Under the pieces are notes generated by a model. The model was not told the origin of the DNA and did not search any database. It saw nothing but the letters and a program-made list of their open reading frames with translations. From Nageia nagi (taxonomy: Eukaryota; Pinophyta), in assembly GCA_050084985.1 (NCBI GenBank), contig JBITNC010000001.1, positions 119,536,001-119,600,000 of the forward strand: DNA of 64,000 nucleotides, written 5' to 3'. Below, one piece after another: positions 1-12,259 of the stretch (position 1 is the first letter of the stretch; every line of letters begins with the position of its first letter). The position numbers and the translations under genes are program-made.

Positions 1-361
1 AAAAGAAATAGAAATTCAGCATGTTACACCTCTAAAATAGTTAGAACCCATTCAATAGGTCATAGTGACCACTTCAAGTGTAAATAATTATCCTCATTTT
101 TTAATTCTTACAGCATCCTAGGATGAGGTTAAATAAATTTTTTCTACACAAATTATAGAACCCATTGTTTGGGAAACTTTTATTAATAAACCTACTGTGC
201 TTCCTAAGCAACAGTCAAGAATTTTGAGTAAAGTAATAAAAATAGAAGATATTAAGATAGCATAGATGTATTTCAAAGAAGGATAATTATATACTACTCC
301 CATGGCTATAATTGATGTGAATATGTAGAGTGCTCTAGCAATTAACCAATCCAAGTTCCTT

Positions 362-1426
362 ATGAATACTTTAATGGTGATCGATAAAAGTCTTCAAGAA
401 ATAGAGACTAAGATAGATAAATTGAATAAGAAAATTGATAAATATAAGAAAAATTACTCCCTTAAAGATAAAAAAGTGGTTGGATTGTAGAATAAAAACA
501 AAGACCTACTTGCAAAACTTGGTAAGCAAAGATCAAAATTTGATAAGAGCTTGACAAAAATAAAGGCTAAGTTAGATAATGAAAATCAAACTATACAAGG
601 TCTTAAAGCTTAAGCTATAGTTATAGATGGCCAAAAGATCAAGCAAGTTGAGGCTAATTTCCAAACTATCATAGTAGTTAATAAGGTATTATTTGATGAT
701 AATTCAAAACTATTGCTGATGATAAAAGGCTTTCAAAAATCCTTAGTGGAGCAAGTTAAAGATAGGATGGTGACCTTATCATATTTACATTTGTTAAAAG
801 AATAGACATTACAAGCCATAAAATAGTTCAACACACATACCACATTCCACTAGTGGGCTTTAGATATACTAAGATTAGTTATTAAGAAAAACAAGAGTTC
901 ACTAAGAGTCTTGACTAAGAAAGACATAGCTACCATTACTCCTAGGCCAAGATAGTCATATTTGAGGAGGATATGAGATATAGGTGACTACAAGATTTGG
1001 TGTTCAATATAGACATTGGTAAACACCATCTCACAATAGAGCTAAGATTGATCAACAAATTCTTTAATTCTTTGATTGAAATGAAAGATCCCAAATTATG
1101 GGAAGAAGTAAATGTATAGGTTAGTGCTACCAGTTGGGTATCTAATAATATTCAATTTCTTAAGCAATCTTTATTTGAGAATAAATATTAGATTTAGAAT
1201 AAACAAATTACCATACTCAAAAAAAATCATAAGGTTTCTACATGCTAGGAGGTTAGAGAATGTTCTAATAAGTTTCAGAGTAGATACTGTAAAGATTCAA
1301 GTGTCCCCTATTCTATCACAAGTCAACTATCAAGACCTTAATGATTTGAATAAGAAGATGCACCCCTTCCTCCCAATAGAGATAATTACACCACTTGATA
1401 CCCCTAATAAATCTACATCTAAATAG
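362..1426 (+). pseudogene. degenerate coiled-coil ORF, unknown
   Basis: One frame reads from an ATG at 362 to a stop at 803-805, with internal stops at 488 and 611. The product is Lys/Glu/Asp/Ile-rich with heptad-like spacing (repeated I-D-K and L-x-x-x motifs), so it looks like a coiled coil. A further open piece of 104 codons lies at 1112-1426 but the frames between are broken. No domain is recognised. It sits just upstream of tandem arrays, so it may be the 3' ORF of an old retroelement, but no LTR pair was found for it. The function is unknown. Confidence 0.35.
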
Positions 1427-1865
1427 GTTACTAGAAGTAATAAGTAGTGGGTCTTATTCTCCAATAGGGGGAGACCCTAAGAGTAGCCAAAAGATTGTAT
1501 TCTTCCAAAATTGCACTCTAGGTTGTGGTAACATACTATCTTTCTTTTATTTTCTCATTCTTTTTAGAAAATTATTTCTATTCAAACTCTCTTCCTTTTA
1601 AAATTAAATTTTAGTCTTCTATTAGCCCCAAGACTAAAGAATTTTGGGTGTTGTTAAGATCTAGCTATTGTATGTATAATTCAATAATTGTATATATGGG
1701 TCTTTATCTTTGATATTTTTGGCTTGTAAATTTCTATTCAAAGTCGATTAGGTGTTGTAATAATTCTTGGGGATTAAACTTAAATCATATTAATAGTCAA
1801 ATGGGATAGGAACTGTATCTATAAAAGAATTATGTATAGGAAGAGGAAATTCTAAGAAGTATCCA

Positions 1866-1990
1866 AAAGTTGTAAATATAGTGTTCGAGAGTTGTAAATA
1901 CAGTGTTCAAGAGTAAGAGTATTTGTAAATACAATGTTCAAAAGTTTTTAAAAATACATGATCTAAGAGTTTTTGTAAATATAAATCCAA
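1866..1990 (+). repeat. short imperfect tandem repeat
   Basis: A phrase of the form TTGTAAATAYAGTGTTCRAGAG recurs four to five times with 25-45 bp spacing and increasing decay. The array lies just upstream of the 100-bp array at 2043. No coding signal is seen. Confidence 0.55.
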
Positions 1991-2029
1991 GTTATGTCCA
2001 AGTAATTAGTGAGAGGTGCCTAGAAGTAA

Positions 2030-2390
2030 ATAGAGCCCATAGATTTTGAGAGATGACATCAGAATTTTTGGCTAAAATTAGTGGGTCCTAGAATAAGTAA
2101 TGGTAGGTGATGATTTAAGAAGATCCCAAATAAAGATTACTAATTTTGAGTGATGATGTTAGAACTTTTACCTATAATCAATAGGTCCTAGAATAAGTAA
2201 TGGTGGGTGATGATTTAAGAAGATCCTAAATAGAACCTACCAATTTTGAGTGATGATGTTAGAACTTTTGGCTAAAATCAGTGGGTCCTAAAATAAGTAA
2301 TGGTGAGTGATAATTCAAAAAGATCCCAAATAAAGCCCTCTAATTTTGAGTAATGACATAAAAAATTTTAGCAAAAATTAGCAAGTACTA
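2030..2390 (+). repeat. tandem array with exact 100-bp period
   Basis: The marker ATTTTGAG falls at 2043, 2143, 2243 and 2343, an exact 100-bp period over about 3.5 copies. Each unit also contains GTGGGTCCTA and AAGTAATGG. Copies differ by substitutions and hardly at all by indels. No ORF spans it. Confidence 0.85.
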
Positions 2391-3867
2391 AGAAGAGCCA
2401 GATCATCAACAAAGCCTAAAGAAAAGAAATAAAACCCATCAGACAAAGGTAAGAGTAATGGATAAGAAGTAACACTTGGTTCCACTTAATCTTAAGTGTT
2501 TTATCCCTAATACCCTATTAATATGTCAAATTTGACTCAATTCCACCTAACAATGGTAGTTTCTTCTCAAATTAGGTTATTATAATGTTTACAACTCTCC
2601 ATTACTCTATTCATTTACAACTATAGTATGGATCATCAATGATTATAGATAAGTAGATAGCTACTGATAGAACATTATGTCAAATTATATCTATTAGAAT
2701 GTAGATGAGTAATTCATCAATTAGCTACAATACCAAATTCAATTAACTACAAGGATAAAGAAGGAGTATTCAATTACATGTTAGGAGGATTGCATCTCAA
2801 TGAATATGATTGTTCAAAAAATTCAAATTCCTAGATAGTCATATTGTTGGTACTTATTCATTATGTAATCTAACATAATAAATAGTTTTCTATAATTAAA
2901 ATTTATAAATTTATTATAAATAGTTTTCTTCACTTATTTCAATCAAGATAAGTAATTATGTATAATAATGATAGAAAGCAACCTAGTAGGGCATGTAAAT
3001 GTATAAATGGTAAACTATTAGAAATCAAAGAGGTCAAACATTCTAGCAAATTTGCCCAAGTTTGTAAGATACTTTCATATATGATAATGCTTTCCCTTTG
3101 GTAACAAGTGATTATTTATTACTTTTGTAAATGTTATGTATGAGATGATGTCTTAAGTTGTGGCTGTGTATTATGATTGCAGGACCCCAAGGCTAAGATA
3201 GCTCACTATTCTTAATCTTAGTTATGGATTGCTTTTTATGTTGCAATGCCCAAGCTATGAAGTTCTTACTTTAGTTTTAGTTCAATTTGTTAATCTCTTT
3301 CCTATACCTCTATATCTTTTATCTCTTTCTTGTTACTTTTAACCTTCATAATAAATTAGCCTATAACCTAAAGATTGAGCAAAAAACAACACGGGCATAG
3401 TTCCACCACCTTTTGCTCTTTCAAGAAACCTACTATTGCAGGCAATGGAGAACTTGACTAGACCAAACCCTTTGAGGTTATATTATACTGAATCAATAAA
3501 TACAAATCCTTCCAAATATTTATACTTAATATTTCTCATATGAAAATACCTATATAAATAAGATAGATTTCATCATGTCATTTAAATTTAAAATTTCAAA
3601 AGCATTTCAAATATTATTACTTGTTAAATTTTCTATCTACCATCACTTACCATGATAACAGGGTGAAATAGTTTCTGACCCCTGGTGATATGATTTCTTG
3701 TTTGATGCAATCAACTCATGAGGAAAATAATATGTATTTTCATACAATTTAGGGTTAAAATTTCAAAATTTTGAAGTGCTTAATACCTTCCAAAATTTTA
3801 ATCAAACATTAATCTAGTAATAGCAAATGGTTTTAATTTAAACATTTTTTTATTTAAATATTTTATG
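2391..3867. other. AT-rich interval, no gene seen
   Basis: No ORF, domain or RNA gene could be supported. It is the left flank of the LTR element that starts at 3873. Confidence 0.5.
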
Positions 3868-3872
3868 TATTT

Positions 3873-4560
3873 TGTAGATAATAAATTATGTAAATAATTG
3901 ATATAAATACAAAATAAATTTACTAGGACACCATTAATTCAAATATACAATTTGACACATGAAAACTATGTATCTAATTATGATAAGGCAATCCTCAAGA
4001 TATTATAGAGATATACAAAGTACTAGATCAAACCAAAGGTAAGCATGCATAAGATATTCAATTATGTAGACTAGCATTCACTACCTCCTTTGTCTATAGC
4101 TCTGGATCATGAAGACTCATGCCATTGGTGGTGTATGAACTCTATAACATGGATGCCATGAAACTTGTAAAATTTTACAATACACAAGATATAGCATATA
4201 ACAATAGCTCAAAGAAAACAAATATTCTAATAGCTTGTATCAAAAATATCGTAAGTATGATGTATAGGAAAACCACTATCAGATAGATCCAATAGGAATG
4301 TCAACCTTTAAGTCTTGTATTTATAACCTATAAGGTAATAGAAAGGAGTGAAAGCTAACTCATCAATAATATAATCATTATTATATTCAAGATACTTAAA
4401 ATATGAACCATGGTAAATAACATAACATTTAATATAACACATGGCATTACATTATACTATCAACTTTATCTTGGTATTTGTAATATTGTTTTTAACACTT
4501 TTAGAGATATCTAAAATATGATTTATTAAATAAATAATAAATTATTTTTAGGTATCTACA
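3873..4560 (-). repeat. 3' LTR of the 4.9-kb element
   Basis: A 688-bp direct repeat of 8076-8744. Shared blocks include ATGATAAGGCAATC, CATAAGATATTCAAT, GAACCATGGTAAATAA and AACACATGGCATT. Divergence is clearly higher than between the LTRs of the 18.9-kb element, so this insertion is older. Confidence 0.85.
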
Positions 4561-5122
4561 TTTTCCCCTCTTTGGATATGGAATAAAAAGCAATGAAATT
4601 GCATAATCCAAAAAATTCTAGAAAAGTGAAAATTTTTCAAAGTTTAAATTAACTTCCCTTTTAAGATTCATATGCTGAATATGATATCTCATTTACCCCT
4701 TTTTGGTCTAGAATGGCTTCTTGCTTTATAAATCAAAATATTATTCTTTATGCAAAGAAACTTTTTAGGTACCATGGAAGTCCTAATCTCCAAGATAATA
4801 CATGAAAACAAAAGAAATAATACCCACATAGATCACATCTATGAAAATGATTTTTAATTTAAAAGAAGAAAGGATGAAATAAATATAATATTTCCTTTTT
4901 AGACTAATGTTATTGAAATATATAGTCTACAATCATTCAGCTAATGAGGTATTTTAATATGCCCCAAGCTTCCCATTTCCTCTTTATCACTTTGACCTGC
5001 AATTTTGAATACATTATGCTCATAGGGTTTCCATGGCCTAAAACCTTTTACTATCATTAGTACAACATGCATTCATATAAAAATTAATCATGTGATAAAC
5101 ATATGGAATACTATATATTACA

Positions 5123-5485
5123 CCAAATTTTTTAGAGATACAATGGCCTTGAATTTTCAAATTTTATTAGTAAAACATGCACTTTATTTGAAACAATAGT
5201 CATAAAAATATCATATTCAATGTTCATTTTTTATACTAGATTTTTAAAGCAATAGTGATCTTAGAACTTCAAATTTCATTATTAAAAATGCATTCCTTTT
5301 GAAAAAGAAATTATAAGAATAACATATGCAATGTTCACTTTTCATAGAAGATATTTAGAGAAATAGTGGTCTTCAAATTTTGGATTTTATTAGTTAAACG
5401 TGCATTCTATTTGAAAAAATCAATTATAAGAAAAACATATGTAATGTTTACATTTTATACAAGATATTTAGAGAAATAGTGATAT
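5123..5485 (-). repeat. ~112-bp tandem repeat in the element interior
   Basis: Three to four decayed copies, with markers near 5128, 5240, 5350 and 5464 (AxATAGTG followed later by AACATATGYAATGTT). The array lies on the PPT side of the interior. A comparable array occupies the same side of the related element at 31.5-32.1 kb. Confidence 0.65.
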
Positions 5486-6891
5486 TAATTCATTAATTAC
5501 AATAAATTTTGCAATGAATGCCATAACGAATTTATGACACTAACACCTCGAAGATAGTTTTCACATATCATGGGCACTTTAATTTTCAAAGAATTATCAC
5601 AACTTGTCTTATTCATGGTAATCATAACATGATGAAAATAATCATAATATACCATAACATAAATATCATAAATAAAATAATGTTTGAGATTATATACTAT
5701 ACTTATACTTACCTTTGTACCCCTAAAATGGGCAATTTTGGATTATTTTTTATTCTAAACTCTGAATATTTACTCCTAGCTGAAACTCAAATTTGCCCAT
5801 TAGTTGAAAATTAAATTACCCCCAACTAAAACTAAAAATTGCCCCTAGTTGAAAATTATATTACCCCTAGCTAAAATTGATACTACCACTATATAAAATT
5901 GATATTTTTCAAAGTTGAGACTATATCCTCTTTTTCTTGATTTTACGTATTTATTTTTATTTTTTGATACTTTTTTTATGAAATGCAACTAATATGGGAT
6001 GCAGTAACTAGATATAAGACTACATTATACATGAGACATTTGATTAGCATGATAAATTTGAGAATCTTGATGAGAAATAGATAAGAAAAATATTTGATGA
6101 AAGAAGAAGACTTGATGAAAAGATGAGAATGAAAAGATGTTAAAATGGAAAATAAGAACTAATAGAATATGATTGAAAAGATGAAGATGTAAATATTGCA
6201 TGATTAGAAACTTGATAAAATTTTTCATGGTAACCAAATGCATGTGAGAGGTGAACTCATGATATGTAACCTATATGAAATACACCCTATATGATGCATA
6301 AAATTAGAAACTAAAGGACAATATAGGTTGGTGTAACCACCACCATTATCAACATATTTTCCCATAAGAAATTGCATTTATTCATTTATATTTTCCATTG
6401 AATTTTCTTTACCTAGAGTAGCTACTCTCTCAATAGTATCAAGAGCTTGAATTTGTACTAATAGAGTAAATGTGTTGAATGTTCCCATATGCAAAAATGT
6501 ATTAAGGAGTTCAATATTAAATTGATACTTTTCAAAATGTCAATCTCTTTGCACTCTACATTCTTGCAATTGAGTCTCAAATAGGTCTAATTGGACTAAA
6601 ACTTTTCCTATACTTTGTTGACCAAATGTTTCTTTTTCTACTTTTTATGGTGGATCAATTTTCATGATATGGGTTCCCCATTTTGGATTTTCTATGATTT
6701 GGGCATCTTGTGGTTTTGAGGTTTCTTGAGGTATTAGTTTTTGCCAATATTATTTTAGTTTTGATTATTAAGGTTGAATTTGAATTTGAGGTTTAGGTTA
6801 CAATTAAGTTGAGATTTAGGACTATGTTGCTTTTATATTTCCTCTTTCTCAAATTCTTGTATACAATATTTCCTTGTATATATGGATCTTC

Positions 6892-7362
6892 TTATAATGT
6901 ATCTAGTTGTTTCCTTAGAAATGTATTAGATTTTTCCTGTAAATCAAGATTATTATACATGCCTATCATTAAAAAAAGATTGGCTAACATATGCTCTTTA
7001 ATTTTTTTGAGTTGATCTTGAGATATCAAATTTTTAAATGCAATATCATACATTTCAAACTTATCCATAGCTTCATGGTTTAAATGTGCATCATAATAAA
7101 TTTCAACCATATAATCATCATCATCATCACTATCATTATCATTCATTTGATTTTCAATGATTAACATATCATTTTTTACATCATCATCATTTGCAATAGT
7201 TAAGCATGAATTTGATAAACTCATTTCATCATAAATTTTTTTCTATTGTTATTTTGTACTACATCTATATCTTTAGGCATTTCTTGTTTAGGGGAAGGTG
7301 CAAATAAATCACTTATCATGTTCAAATATTCAAGAAAACTAGTTTTAGAGGTAATATCCATG
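6892..7362 (-). pseudogene. acidic ORF of the non-autonomous element
   Basis: On the minus strand an ATG at about 7362 opens roughly 46 codons. After a frame change, an ATG at 7224 opens 110 codons ending at 6892. The second part has a run of Asp residues near residue 35 and a Lys/Leu/Met-rich C-terminus. It could be a remnant gag N-terminus, since it follows the leader, but no gag motif or zinc knuckle is present. The product is unknown. Confidence 0.35.
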
Positions 7363-8075
7363 CTAAAATGCAATATCTAGAGCTTTACATAAAACTTTAA
7401 TAAATGTAAAAAAATAAGAACTTTTACACCATGCAAAAATAAAAATAAATTGCTAGCATGTGTATCTATGATGTGAAATAAGTTTTATAATGCTAAAAAT
7501 TTCAAAGTTCAAGAATATAAACTTCAAAATTTAGTTTTTTTCTTATTTAAAAATATTTTATTTGAAAATATTTAGAAATATTGATAAAAAAGGATGCAAT
7601 AAGCCCAAATTAATCTCAAAAATTTATCTACTATAATGACCTATGGTTTGGGCAAGTTTATATAATGAAGCAAGTCACCAAATAGTTGCAAAATATTTTC
7701 AAAATTTATAATTTTCCAATGTGATGTTTTATACAAAAAATACATTCCAAAATTGATCAAACTATGTAAATTTAGATCTAGAAAAATTAGAAAAAATTTC
7801 AATTATATTTGTCTATGATTTGGATAAAATGTTCTAATGCTAGATCTCACTAAATTGAACAAAATGACCTCAAAAAATTCAATTTTTCTACAATAAAATT
7901 TTTTAGGAAAATTAATAAAAAAAATTTAAGCAATAAAATTTTCTAAATTTGGGAAAAATTAATTCAATAAAAAATAAAACAAAAGTTAAGGTTTGAAATG
8001 CAAGACTCCTTAGAAAAAGCAATTCCCTAAAATAAAAATTCTAGGGTTTGTAGGATCAATCAAGGTTCACCAGAA

Positions 8076-8744
8076 TGTAAATAATAAATTATGTAAATAA
8101 CTAATATAAACATAAAATAAATATACTAGGATAACACTAATTTGAATATGCAATTAAATACATGAAAAGTGTGCACCTAATTATGATAAGGCAATCTTCA
8201 AGATATGAAAAAGATATATGAAGTAATGGATTGAATCAAAGATGAGCATACATAAGATATTCAATGATGTAGACTTGAAGTCACCACCTCCTTTTCTCGT
8301 AGCTCTAGATCATGAAGATGAACATCATGGGTGGTATATAAACTCTATGGCATGGATGTTGTGAAACCTAAAAAATTATACAACGTGCAAGACATAGCAT
8401 ATAATAATAGCTCAAAGCAAATAGATATTCCTATAGGTGGCATAAAAAGATATCATAAGCATAATGTATGGGATAACCACCTATTAGAGAGATACAATAG
8501 GGATGTCAACCTCCAACTCCTATGTTTATAAGGAAAATTAAGTTATAGAATAATACACTTATTGTTATATTTAATAGACTTTAAATTTTGAACCATGGTA
8601 AATAATATAGCATTTAATATAACACATGGCATTGCATTATAATATTAACTTTATCTTGGTGTTTGTAATACCACTTTTAACACATTTAGACATATCTAAA
8701 ATATTAATTATTAAATAAATAATAAATCATTTTAGGTGTCTACA
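8076..8744 (-). repeat. 5' LTR of the 4.9-kb element
   Basis: A 669-bp partner of 3873-4560. The 66-codon ORF at 8331-8531 lies wholly inside it and is not a gene. Confidence 0.85.
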
Positions 8745-8749
8745 CATTT

Positions 8750-9318
8750 ATGCCTATGGTATTCATATACTTAAACATTCAAGGGTTTGACCCACTCAAA
8801 CACATAAAATAGTCAACTCATATTAAGGGAGTTAGAGAGAAAGTGGGTTTGAAAACTCTAAAGTGTTAAAAGAGAGACCTAGGTTCAAAACTTTTCCCCC
8901 TCAAATATTAGTGGCATGTTATAAAGTTTAGTTTAACATTTCCTATTAGTGTGGATGAGGCTAGGTGTGAGTGCTCCTAGGTGAATTTGAAGAAAGAGAA
9001 CCTCTCAAATACAAAATCTAATTCTAGGGTATAAATCCATAGGAATGGACTACAAATAAAAAAATATACATTAAATATATCTAGAGAAAACTATGAATAA
9101 TTCATATGTAGCCTAAAATTGTAAATATTGTTTCAATTTTATATGACTTAGAATTTTTATGCAATTAGAGTCTTATTTTTATGAGAAAGGATCCCAAGAA
9201 GCCTAATTGGGAGCAATTTTGTCTACATACAAAGCCTACTAAGGAAGACCCCCACTAATACTCTTTTAGGTCCCCTACTATTATTATCTAAGGTGGGAAC
9301 TATGGTTGTTTATTTTTG
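8750..9318. other. spacer between two LTR elements; possible SINE-like block
   Basis: No gene is seen. Around 8870-8900 the string GACCTAGGTTCAAAAC resembles a Pol III B box (GGTTCRANNC). A weak A-box-like TAGAGAGAAAGTGGG lies some 45 bp upstream. This could be an old tRNA-derived SINE, but no poly(A) tail or target duplication was identified. Confidence 0.25.
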
Positions 9319-9323
9319 TATAG
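9319..9323. repeat. target site duplication, left copy
   Basis: TATAG directly before the 5' LTR. The identical TATAG at 28227-28231 follows the 3' LTR, fixing the element ends. Confidence 0.85.
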
Positions 9324-9559
9324 TGTAGACATTCAAAATAAACCCTACATTTAGTTTAACAACATAAAATAAATATCTTTCTAACATATATCACAATAAA
9401 ATGATTATAACTCCTTATACAAGCTTCAATCAAGCTTTAAAACTCTATTATTGGATAGATCTTTGCGAGTAGATGCAAAACAGGTGGTCATATGACCTCT
9501 TTTCATTAAAAATGACCATTGGGCAATCATTCCAATATTAGCATAAAATTTACTCTAAA

Positions 9560-9612
9560 ATCGTTGATGATCTATCACGATCATTGACGATCCTCTAGGA
9601 TCATTGAAGATC
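9560..9612 (+). promoter_or_regulatory. three GATC palindromes spaced 20 bp, 5' LTR
   Basis: Copies of ATCRTTGAYGATC start at about 9559, 9579 and 9599. They lie about 165-220 bp upstream of the TATA-like box. In the 3' LTR the same three (27351, 27371, 27391) are identical ATCATTGATGATC. They may be binding sites of a dimeric protein on one face of the helix. No binding protein is known for them. Confidence 0.6.
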
Positions 9613-9776
9613 CCTAAATAATTCAAAAATTGACAAATCTAAGCCTAGAATAGCCTAGTACACACAGTTTAGAGTTATGGACATGAAGTTGAGATAATAA
9701 CACCTCAAGATTTCACACGGAAGGTTACCTGGAATCTTTTGAACAGCAAAACAAATTAATAACAAACTTTTGAGCT

Positions 9777-9784
9777 TATAAATA
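9777..9784 (+). promoter_or_regulatory. LTR TATA-like box
   Basis: TATAAATA, identical in both LTRs, lies about 450 bp into the LTR. Transcription would start some 30 bp downstream, defining U3/R. It would also act in the 3' LTR. Confidence 0.55.
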
Positions 9785-10436
9785 CAAGCTCTGTATGTGA
9801 ACAAAGGGACCCAAATTTACTATAGCGAAGCTCTGTAGAAATTAAACTAGAAGTTTGTAAGCAAAGGTTTGAGGCTTGAACAATAGTGAATCTACCATAT
9901 GGTATATTTTAATATTATGTTGTTTACTTCTGATTTATATGTATTAGCAGGTACACTTTGATGTTTCATTTGGTTTTCTATGTGTAGGGTCAATACAGAA
10001 ATAGAACGATAGAAGCAAGCATAAAGGAGAATGACTAGGAAGAGATACAAATATTTCAAAATTCTATGAAAAGTTCACTATAATGCCATAAATCATCGAT
10101 GATTTTTAGATCGATCAACAATGACTTCCCAGATCGATGACAAAGGCCAAAAGTTTACAACAAGAACAATGATAGTGGAGATCATTGATCGTTGCTGATC
10201 CATACGTAGATCATGGTCAATCCATAAAGATTGTTGTTGATCGATAATAAATCAATATTGATTCATACAGATCAATAACAGTCTCTTATTGTATTAAATT
10301 TCATCAAAACCTTTTTTCATTGGATATAATATCTACACTATTATTGATGTGTAATATTGAATGTGTTCTGGTTTATTATGTTGAATAATTTATCTAGCTA
10401 AATTGCGTTTTAGGTACATAATTCAGTATACATAAT

Positions 10437-10456
10437 CTGGTGCTAGAAGGAGGTCC
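10437..10456 (+). other. primer binding site
   Basis: TCTGGTGCTAGAAGGAGG follows the 5' LTR by 2 bp. TGG at its start fits pairing with a tRNA 3' CCA end. The tRNA species was not determined. Confidence 0.7.
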
Positions 10457-10604
10457 CCTTGCATGCATTTAGAGAATTGAAGCAGAAAATAAGATCAATT
10501 ACATATTGTTTTGATTATATTATTAAATCTGTTTGCATCCTGTGGAATCAAAAACTAACTTAATCTATTTGATTTGTTGTTTTGTTTTTGTTTTTTGGTG
10601 TTTT

Positions 10605-10692
10605 CAGGATCATCGATGATCAAAGAAAAATTGCCAATGATCTATATAAAATCGCTAATGATCACTGTAAAATCATCAACGATCTCTATAAA
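10605..10692 (+). promoter_or_regulatory. GATC palindrome array in the leader
   Basis: Four units of the form RATCRYYRAYGATC at about 22-bp spacing, starting with GATCATCGATGATC. This is the same motif family as in the LTRs and around the PMD gene. Confidence 0.55.
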
Positions 10693-10894
10693 ATAGGTAT
10701 GTTTTCTAGTCTGATGTAAATACAGTAAACATAAGTAGGCATTTAAAATGACAGTCGGTAAAATTTCGTGTGATCTCTTTGCTCAAAGTTCATGTAGAAA
10801 ATGGGTAGCAAAAACTTTAAATGCATTTTTTATTTAATGTATGTTACGAATAATGTTGTTTGTTTTTATTCTTTTGGGTTAAGGACATGCACAC

Positions 10895-11774
10895 ATTAAT
10901 ACTTCTTATCTTGCCTACTTATGCTCTCCCTTTATGCTTCGTGCGATCTAAGGTGACCAGAATAGACTAGATAAGAAGGAGTAATTAATTTTTCTTTTCT
11001 TTCACAATTATCATTAATTTGGTTAATTTATCACACATAATGACCTCTTACCAAGTCTGCCCTTACCACTCCATTGGAGGTCGAAGGGATATGTGACTAG
11101 TAAGAGGAGGTAATTTACTACACATAATACTTCCACTATCGGAAGGAGTAAATGAATTACACTTAATTTGGAATGAACCTAAGGTAAATAAATCAGGTTT
11201 TTGGGTAGTATAAATCATATTAAAAGGTTAATAAATTGGAGGGATTCGAAAACATTAAGTACTTTCACTTAACAAAGTATGCTCTCACTTTTGCGCTTCA
11301 AGCGATCTTAAGTGATCAGAAATAAGTTAAGTGAAAGAGGTAAAATTTATCCACATCTTATTGGGAAATATACTTCACATTAACACTCTTAAAGATGTCT
11401 ACCCTTACCACTCCATTGGAGGTCGAAGGGATATGTGACTCTTGGAGGAGTAATTGAACCTCACTTAACTAATTTATCTACACTTAACGGCTTCTTACCA
11501 AGTCTGCTCTTACCACTTCATTGGAGGTCAAAGAGATATGTGACTAGTAGGAAGAAGCAATTTATTACACATAATACTTCCACAGTTGGAAGGGGTTAAT
11601 GAACATCATTAAGAGGTTGGATAATAAATCACATTATAATTAAAAAGAACAACAGGTTCTATTAAGGTCAAGATTCACTTAAAATAGACTTTGATTGCAT
11701 CACATTAAGATAAAATAAGTAAATGGACATGAATGTTTGGGAGGGTAGTATGCATAAATGTACTTTACTTATTT
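10895..11774 (+). other. array of long hairpins in the 5' leader
   Basis: Successive inverted repeats lie between the primer site and gag. Stem pairs are: 10902-10911 with 10969-10978 (10 bp); 11044-11051 with 11100-11107 (8 bp), with inner stems AGTC/GACT, CCCTT/AAGGG and CTCC/GGAG; 11262-11273 with 11326-11337 (12 bp); 11490-11496 with 11552-11558 (7 bp); and 11713-11723 with 11764-11774 (11 bp). A further copy at about 11381-11460 keeps the inner stems. Homologous copies differ at paired positions (CCCTT/AAGGG versus CTCTT/AAGAG). Conserved folding suggests an RNA role such as packaging, dimerisation or translation control. That role is inference. Confidence 0.6.
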
Positions 11775-12259
11775 AAATGCATTTCATAAGGCCTTAAAGG
11801 AATAATTGAACATTAACAAGTTGGATGTCACTACCAACCATTAATTCTTACTTCTTTGTAACCACCGATATAACACACTTGAAGCCATAGAGCCAGTTAC
11901 ACTTGGAGGTGATGACCAAGGTAACTTTCCTTTAGGTAGGAGTCAAAAAAGGAGACTCATCTAGAACCAAGCCAAAAGCCATAGAAACTTGCAAACATTA
12001 GAATTGCCCAACCTACCTTGTTTAAACGCTTGACTAGTCAAAACAAACTAGGAAAATTAAAAAGATTAAAAATAAACAACCCATATCATTCATTTAATTC
12101 AAATATTAAAAATATGCGAAAAGGTTAAAGAAGATAATCACATCGTTAAAAGTAGGTTTGCATACAGGCTGTTTGTGCATTAAATTTTTTTCTCAAAAAT
12201 ATAATCTAAAAGATAAAAATAGAGTTTGTTATTCACAATGCTTGTTTATGATATCTAAA
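11775..12259 (+). other. leader between hairpin array and gag
   Basis: No further structure is clear. An ATG at 12158 lies in frame with gag, but the next in-frame ATG at 12260 opens a more natural N-terminus. Confidence 0.4.

Larger units (their letters stand above)
3873..8744 (-). mobile_element. non-autonomous LTR retrotransposon, minus strand
   Basis: Two direct repeats (3873-4560 and 8076-8744) bound a 3.5-kb interior. Read on the minus strand the LTRs begin TGTAGA and end in a near-copy of TCTACA. The purine tract AAAGAGGGGAAAA abuts the 3' LTR (plus 4561-4573), and a primer-binding-like TGGTGAACC lies beside the 5' LTR just below 8076. Flanks TATTT (3868-3872) and CATTT (8745-8749) are a target duplication with one mismatch. 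No protease, RT or integrase is visible, only a short acidic ORF, so it needed proteins in trans. It resembles the minus-strand elements at 30784 and 37846 in its primer site and PPT region. Confidence 0.85.
9324..10434 (+). repeat. 5' LTR of the Tat element
   Basis: It begins TGTAGACATTC and ends ...GTATACATA, where the 3' copy has the expected terminal CA. Both LTRs are exactly 1111 bp with no indel. A hand comparison finds about 80 differences (about 7%), nearly all transitions. TATAAATA at 9777-9784, conserved in the other LTR, is the likely promoter box. GATC palindrome clusters lie at 9560-9612 and about 10088-10290. Confidence 0.93.

Noticed and set aside
8331-8531. 66-codon ORF
   Set aside because: It is entirely inside an LTR and not preserved in the partner LTR.
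9560-10290. CRISPR-like reading of the regularly spaced GATC motifs
   Set aside because: Units are 13-bp palindromes with spacers of only about 7 bp, in a plant retrotransposon; no cas genes or real spacers.
12158-12259. ATG at 12158 as the gag start
   Set aside because: The sequence up to 12260 is hydrophobic and Cys-rich, unlike gag; the next ATG gives a natural polar N-terminus.
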